NCBI RefSeq assembly: GCF_001431625.1
Contig: NZ_LLXT01000086.1
Span: forward strand, 62,001-126,000
Direction: 5' to 3'
Source of the DNA: Stenotrophomonas geniculata ATCC 19374 = JCM 13324
GTDB taxonomy: Bacteria; Pseudomonadota; Gammaproteobacteria; Xanthomonadales; Xanthomonadaceae
DNA: 64,000 nucleotides
The notes below the pieces were generated by a model that was not told where the DNA came from, ran no database searches, and worked only from the letters and a program-made list of their open reading frames with translations. Position 1 is the stretch's first letter, and each line of letters opens with the position of its first letter. The position numbers and the translations under genes are program-made. Below are positions 60,360 through 64,000 of this stretch, piece after piece.

Positions 60360-60369
60360 CTCACCTTCC

Positions 60370-62406
60370 TCATGCAGCGCGTACCGGCTCATAGCCGTGC
60401 AGGTGCGCCTCGCTGCTCGCCCGCCCCTGGCTGAGCGAACGCAGCGACGTGGTGTAACCCACCAGCTGCGCCAGCGGCGCAAAGCCACTGACCTCGGCGC
60501 GACCGTCCTGGTCGTCGATGCGGGCAATGCGACCATGGCGACGGTTGAGGTCGCCCACCACATCACCCACCGACGCTGATGGCGAATGCACCGTCACCGC
60601 CATCACCGGTTCCAGCAGCTGCGTGCCACCCTCGGCCAGCGCCGCCTTGATCGCCTCGGCACCCGCACGGTGGAACGCCATCTCCGACGAGTCCTTGGCA
60701 TGGGTCTGGCCATCAACAAGACTGACCTCGATACCGACCACCGGATGACCCTGCGGCCCTTCCGACAGTGCGGCACGCACGCCCTTTTCCACCGCCGTGA
60801 TGAAGCTGCGCGGCACCACGCCACCGACGATGCGATCGTTGAACACGATCTGGTCGTCCTCACGCGGCGCCACGTCCAGCACCACGTGCGCGAACTGGCC
60901 CTGGCCGCCGGTCTGCTTGACCAGCCGCCCGACGACGCCCGTCATCGCACGCATCGGCGTCTCCTGGTAGGCAACGCGCGGCGAGCCCACGCCCACGTCC
61001 ACCTTCCATTCGCTGCGCAGGCGCTCGACCATCACCTCCAGGTGCAGCTCGCCCATGCCCCAGACCAGGGTTTCCGCCGTATCGCGATCGGTTTCGACGC
61101 GGAACGACGGATCTTCCTGGGCCAGGCTGGCCAGTCCCTGCGCCATCCGGATCAGGTCGGCCGCACGCGCCGGCTCCAGCCGCCAGGCCAGCACCGGCGC
61201 CTGTGCCTGGATGTTCTCCAGGCGCAGCGGCTGCGCACGGCCGCTCAGCGTCTCGCCACTGACCGCATCCTTCCAGCCCAGTACCGCGACGATGTCACCG
61301 GCCACGGCCTGTTCGATGTCGTGGGTCTGGTCGGCCTGCACGCGAACCAGGCGGCTGACGCGCCGCCCTTGCGGATGCTGCGAACTGGCCACGGCGTCGC
61401 CCACCTTCAAGGTGCCCGAGTACAGCCGCACGAAGCTCAGCGCGCCGTGCTGCTGGTGGGTGATCTTGAACAGCAGGCCCGCCAGCGGACCGTCCGGATC
61501 CGGCGACAGCATCACCTCGCCACCTTCGCTATCGGCGCTCACCGCAGGGCGATCCAGCGGCGACGGCAGGTAATCGACCACGGCGTCCAGCAGCGTTTCG
61601 ATGCCCTTGTCCTTGAACGCAGCACCGGCCAGCACAGGCACGCCCGCACCTGCCAGCGTCGCCCGACGGATCGCCGCACGCAGCGTCCCGGCATCGATCA
61701 CGCCGCCTTCCAGCCAGGCATCGGCCAGTTGCTCGTCGTGATCAGCCACGGCTTCGACCAGCGCATCGCGCTGTGCCTGCCACTGGGCGCGCACCGCGTC
61801 GTCCCACGGGGTCATCATGGTTGCGGCGCCATCCTGCCACTGCAGCACGCGCTCATCGACCAGATCGACCCAGCCGTTGAAGCCGCTTTCTCTGCCCAAC
61901 GGCACGCCCAGTGCCCACGGCCGCGCCCGCAGCTTGTCCTGCAGTTGCTCCAGCACGCGCTCGAACGAAGCGCCAACGCGGTCCATCTTGTTGACGAAAG
62001 CGACCAGCGGCACGCGATGGCGGCGCGCCTGGCGCCACACCGTCTCGGACTGCGGCTGCACGCCGTCCACGGCCGAGAACACGGCCACGGCACCGTCGAG
62101 CACGCGCAGTGAACGTTCGACTTCGATCGCGAAGTCGATGTGACCGGGGGTGTCGATCAGGGTCAGCCGATGCGGCGGCAGGTCACGCGGTGCCCATTGC
62201 GCCTGCACGGCGGCAGCGCCGATGGTGATGCCACGCTCGCGCTCGATCGCCGAAAAGTCGGTGGTCGCATTGCCGTCGTGCACTTCGCCGACGCGGTGGA
62301 TCTCGCCGCTTTTCCACAGCAGGCGTTCGGTCAGCGTGGTTTTGCCGGCATCGATGTGGGCAATGATGCCGAGGTTGCGACGGCGGGAAAGGACTTGGGT
62401 GTTCAT
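60370..62406 (-). CDS. fusA2: Second elongation factor G (EF-G paralogue)
   Basis: The 678-residue GTPase has all G motifs: AHIDAGKTTLTERLLW, RGITIG, LIDTPGHIDF, FVNKMDRVG, and domain IV and V segments (VGSPRVAYQETPMRAMTGVV, GGVVPRSFITAVEKGVRAAL, LRSLSQGRASSEAHLHGYEP). It is shorter than main EF-G (about 700) and is the type that stands apart from the str operon; such paralogues can act in translocation or ribosome recycling. It starts at ATG 62406 after AGGAAC. A short leader frame and mutually exclusive hairpins lie upstream. Confidence 0.92.
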   Translation of the reverse strand: MNTQVLSRRRNLGIIAHIDAGKTTLTERLLWKSGEIHRVGEVHDGNATTDFSAIERERGITIGAAAVQAQWAPRDLPPHRLTLIDTPGHIDFAIEVERSLRVLDGAVAVFSAVDGVQPQSETVWRQARRHRVPLVAFVNKMDRVGASFERVLEQLQDKLRARPWALGVPLGRESGFNGWVDLVDERVLQWQDGAATMMTPWDDAVRAQWQAQRDALVEAVADHDEQLADAWLEGGVIDAGTLRAAIRRATLAGAGVPVLAGAAFKDKGIETLLDAVVDYLPSPLDRPAVSADSEGGEVMLSPDPDGPLAGLLFKITHQQHGALSFVRLYSGTLKVGDAVASSQHPQGRRVSRLVRVQADQTHDIEQAVAGDIVAVLGWKDAVSGETLSGRAQPLRLENIQAQAPVLAWRLEPARAADLIRMAQGLASLAQEDPSFRVETDRDTAETLVWGMGELHLEVMVERLRSEWKVDVGVGSPRVAYQETPMRAMTGVVGRLVKQTGGQGQFAHVVLDVAPREDDQIVFNDRIVGGVVPRSFITAVEKGVRAALSEGPQGHPVVGIEVSLVDGQTHAKDSSEMAFHRAGAEAIKAALAEGGTQLLEPVMAVTVHSPSASVGDVVGDLNRRHGRIARIDDQDGRAEVSGFAPLAQLVGYTTSLRSLSQGRASSEAHLHGYEPVRAA

Positions 62407-62424
62407 GAGAAAGGTTCCTGCAAA

Positions 62425-62470
62425 GCCAACTTCGGGGGCCGCGCACCCCGGTTGGCGACAGGGTGCGCGG
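62425..62470 (-). promoter_or_regulatory. Alternative leader hairpins before the EF-G paralogue
   Basis: A 10-bp stem, CCGCGCACCC/GGGTGCGCGG (62461-62470 with 62439-62448), competes with GCCAAC/GTTGGC (62451-62456 with 62425-62430) that also pairs GGGG with CCCC. The second ends a few bases before the ribosome binding site. Confidence 0.55.
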
Positions 62471-62500
62471 CTAGCGTTCGGTCTCGGCGATCTGGTGCAT
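62471..62500 (-). CDS. Putative nine-residue leader peptide of the EF-G paralogue
   Basis: MHQIAETER then TAG, with AAGGAGAA six bases before the ATG, a better ribosome binding site than that of the downstream gene. The stop abuts the first arm of the leader hairpin. Ribosome stalling here would change which hairpin forms. Confidence 0.5.
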   Translation of the reverse strand: MHQIAETER

Positions 62501-62556
62501 GGCACGTTCTCCTTGCGGTACAGCGGGTTACGGGAAATGGAACTGCGGAAACGAAA

Positions 62557-62578
62557 AGAGCGCCCCGAAGGGCGCTCT
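62557..62578 (-). terminator. Terminator-like hairpin upstream of the EF-G paralogue leader
   Basis: AGAGCGCCC pairs with GGGCGCTCT around a 4-base loop, followed on the minus strand by TTTTCGTTT. It either ends the secreted-protein transcript from 62823 or acts as an attenuator in the leader. Confidence 0.65.
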
Positions 62579-62772
62579 GTCGAAGGTCCAGCGATGGCCG
62601 TCTCAACGGCCTCGTGGGGCTCCAGGCAGACACGCCCGTTCCGCGCTTGCGCGGGTCAGGGTGAAAAACTTCAGGAGCGGCATCCGGTTCATGGGGCGCA
62701 TTCTAGACCTGCCAATCTGGCGCGCAAGTGAATATTGAGCACATAAATGGAACGATGAGGCCGGCAACGATA

Positions 62773-62813
62773 GGGGTCAGATCCCTTTGCCCCTGGCAAA
62801 GGGATCTGACCCC
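62773..62813. repeat. GGGGTCAGATCCC hairpin (19-bp perfect stem)
   Basis: GGGGTCAGATCCCTTTGCC and its complement flank a 3-base loop, nine bases from the stop of the secreted-protein gene. It is likely a dispersed intergenic element and may stop or stabilise transcripts. Confidence 0.7.
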
Positions 62814-62822
62814 TGGCGGCCC

Positions 62823-63572
62823 TTACTTGCAGCCGTGCAGCTTGCGCGCCTCGGCCACCGTCGCAGCCCGGTCATCGCCCATCGAGATCCAGCCCTGCAG
62901 CGACATCGCCGGATCCACATGCGGCTGGCGCGCGCCACCGCGCACCACTACTTCGGTCCAGCTGCCCACCGGCGCCAGTTCGGACAAGCGTGCCGCCTGG
63001 TCGTCCTCGGTGCTGAACATATCGTCCGGGCCCGCCGGAGGCGTGGTATTCACGGTTTCTGTCTTGCGGGTCCGGACCCGAAGTGCACCGTCCGGCAACC
63101 GCTGGGTGATCACCTCGTATCGCTCAACACCATAGGCCCAGCTGTTTTCGCCAACGCTGCGGGTCTCGCCACCGTCATCGGCCACGGCTACCACTTCGCC
63201 TGCCGGCCCGACAACGCCCGCGACAGCCCCCAGGCCGGACATCAGCGCCTGATAGACGATCATCTGCCGCTGCTCGGCGGTCAACGCTCCGGCCTTGAGC
63301 TTGGCGGCAGGAATCTTCAGGTAAGCCGTCTCCCTGCACAGTACCAGCACCTGCTGGTCGTCCCAGCTCACGGACATTTCCTCGTTGGCGAAGTACTGCG
63401 TCTTCATCGACGTCACAGCGGCACCGTCGCCACTGGAATGCCGGGTCTCGATCAGCGAGGCGTGCTCGGCCGCATTGGCCAGCGAAACCTGGGAGGTAGA
63501 CGCTGCATTGGCAGCGCACACCGAAGCAACCATCGCGGCAAGCAGCACGCCGCGCGTAACGGTACGGATCAT
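62823..63572 (-). CDS. Secreted hypothetical protein
   Basis: The 249-residue protein has a signal peptide (GVLLAAMVASVCAANA) and a soluble periplasmic part (MKTQYFANEEMSVSWDDQQV, LCRETAYLKIPAAKLKAGAL, ERYEVITQRLPDGALRVRTR). Two cysteines (VLCRET and the final HGCK) may form a disulphide. No domain was recognised. I start at ATG 63572 because it directly precedes the signal peptide. It ends at the 19-bp hairpin. Confidence 0.65.
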   Translation of the reverse strand: MIRTVTRGVLLAAMVASVCAANAASTSQVSLANAAEHASLIETRHSSGDGAAVTSMKTQYFANEEMSVSWDDQQVLVLCRETAYLKIPAAKLKAGALTAEQRQMIVYQALMSGLGAVAGVVGPAGEVVAVADDGGETRSVGENSWAYGVERYEVITQRLPDGALRVRTRKTETVNTTPPAGPDDMFSTEDDQAARLSELAPVGSWTEVVVRGGARQPHVDPAMSLQGWISMGDDRAATVAEARKLHGCK

Positions 63573-63635
63573 GGCATCAGTCCATTGAAGAAAATGAAGC
63601 AACCATGATACCCGGAGCAACCTGACGGCCTTCGC

Positions 63636-64000
63636 TCAGGTCACCACCACCAGCGGCACCCCACGTCGTGGATGCTCCAGCACCACCACATCCTGCTGGT
63701 ACACGCGCTGAAGATTGTCTTCGGTCAGCACCTGCAATGGCGTGCCATCGGCCGCCACCCTGCCCTGTTCCAGCAGCACGATGCGATCGGCATAGCCCGC
63801 GGCCAGATTGAGGTCGTGCAGCACCACGATCACGCACGCACCGGCCTCGGCACAGGCACGCACACTGCGCAGCGTGCGCTCCTGGTGGCGCAGATCCAGC
63901 GCGGCCGTCGGCTCATCAAGCAACAACAGCGGCGTGTCCTGCGCCAGCACGCGCGCGAACGTGGTGCGAGCCGATTCGCCACCGGACAGCTGCTGCACCT
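63636..64000 (-). CDS. hmuV: Heme ABC transporter ATP-binding protein HmuV, C-terminal part
   Basis: The frame runs off the window end. It holds the ABC signature LSGGESAR, Walker B LLLLDEPTAALDL, H-loop VVLHDLNLAAGYADRIVLLE, and the HmuV-like end NLQRVYQQDVVVLEHPRRGV. It powers import of heme (or a related iron complex) with a permease and a binding protein beyond the window. Walker A is outside. Confidence 0.88.
   Translation of the reverse strand, partial: VQQLSGGESARTTFARVLAQDTPLLLLDEPTAALDLRHQERTLRSVRACAEAGACVIVVLHDLNLAAGYADRIVLLEQGRVAADGTPLQVLTEDNLQRVYQQDVVVLEHPRRGVPLVVVT

Noticed and set aside
62682..62711. A fifth GCATCC-N18-TA match on the plus strand
   Set aside because: No plus-strand gene follows, and a few chance matches are expected in 64 kb. 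It was left out of the regulon.

Overview
The window looks like a chromosomal segment of a Stenotrophomonas-type gammaproteobacterium (Xanthomonadaceae). The evidence is high GC, GTAG-headed palindromes of the SMAG type, a Xanthomonadaceae-style dif site carrying a filamentous phage, and core genes (nudI, bacteriophytochrome, a second EF-G, a SapC-family gene, heme ABC transporter) in that lineage's style. The dif site suggests the window lies at or near the replication terminus. No tRNA or rRNA gene was recognised.

Region 1 (1-8.7 kb) is a metal-resistance segment: a DUF305 fragment, a junction of two broken genes (a HutG-like tail and a TonB-receptor tail), a DUF4198 protein, and a minus-strand operon running copZ-like gene, small cysteine-containing protein, cusC, cusB, cusA. 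It is headed by a CueR-type operator. A second copy of that operator points the other way, toward no metal gene.

Region 2 (8.7-28.3 kb) is a mosaic of accessory genes of mostly unknown function: a BPSL0761/SseB-like pair, HAD and dual-specificity phosphatases, an XRE regulator, dispersed decayed duplications and pseudogenes. A complete Tn501-like mercury transposon (15699-24054; merR/TPADE, urf2, tnpR, tnpA) has split one of these genes with a perfect TTCCT target duplication. To its right are a two-gene operon with a possible nuclease fold, a class III cyclase-like protein and an HNH endonuclease. These are candidates for an uncharacterised defence or signalling locus, but no function is proven.

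Region 3 (28.3-35.5 kb) is an inovirus prophage at dif: regulator, HUH replication protein, ssDNA-binding protein, coat, adhesin, DUF2523, Zot, TraX-like protein and several tiny ORFs. Integration cuts the C-terminus off its regulator-like gene. In the circular form that gene would run through the attachment site and end overlapping the start of the DUF3653 gene.

Region 4 (35.5-64 kb) is core chromosome: nudI, an AsmA-like protein, tspO, a bacteriophytochrome with a response regulator and a hybrid kinase, an ECF sigma/ChrR pair with an epimerase, and an eight-gene membrane-lipid operon (desaturase, FAD oxidoreductase, DUF1365, two CFA-type methyltransferases, DUF2878, DUF1295, lipocalin). A shared element, GCATCC-N18-TA, precedes the sigma gene, its divergent neighbour, the lipid operon and tspO, which suggests one photo-oxidative or membrane-stress regulon. 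After it come a GNAT protein, a LuxR-type regulator with an EvgS-like kinase, a SapC-family gene, an AT-hook protein, an inverted SMAG pair, an EF-G paralogue with an apparent leader peptide and alternative leader hairpins, a secreted protein and a partial heme ABC ATPase.
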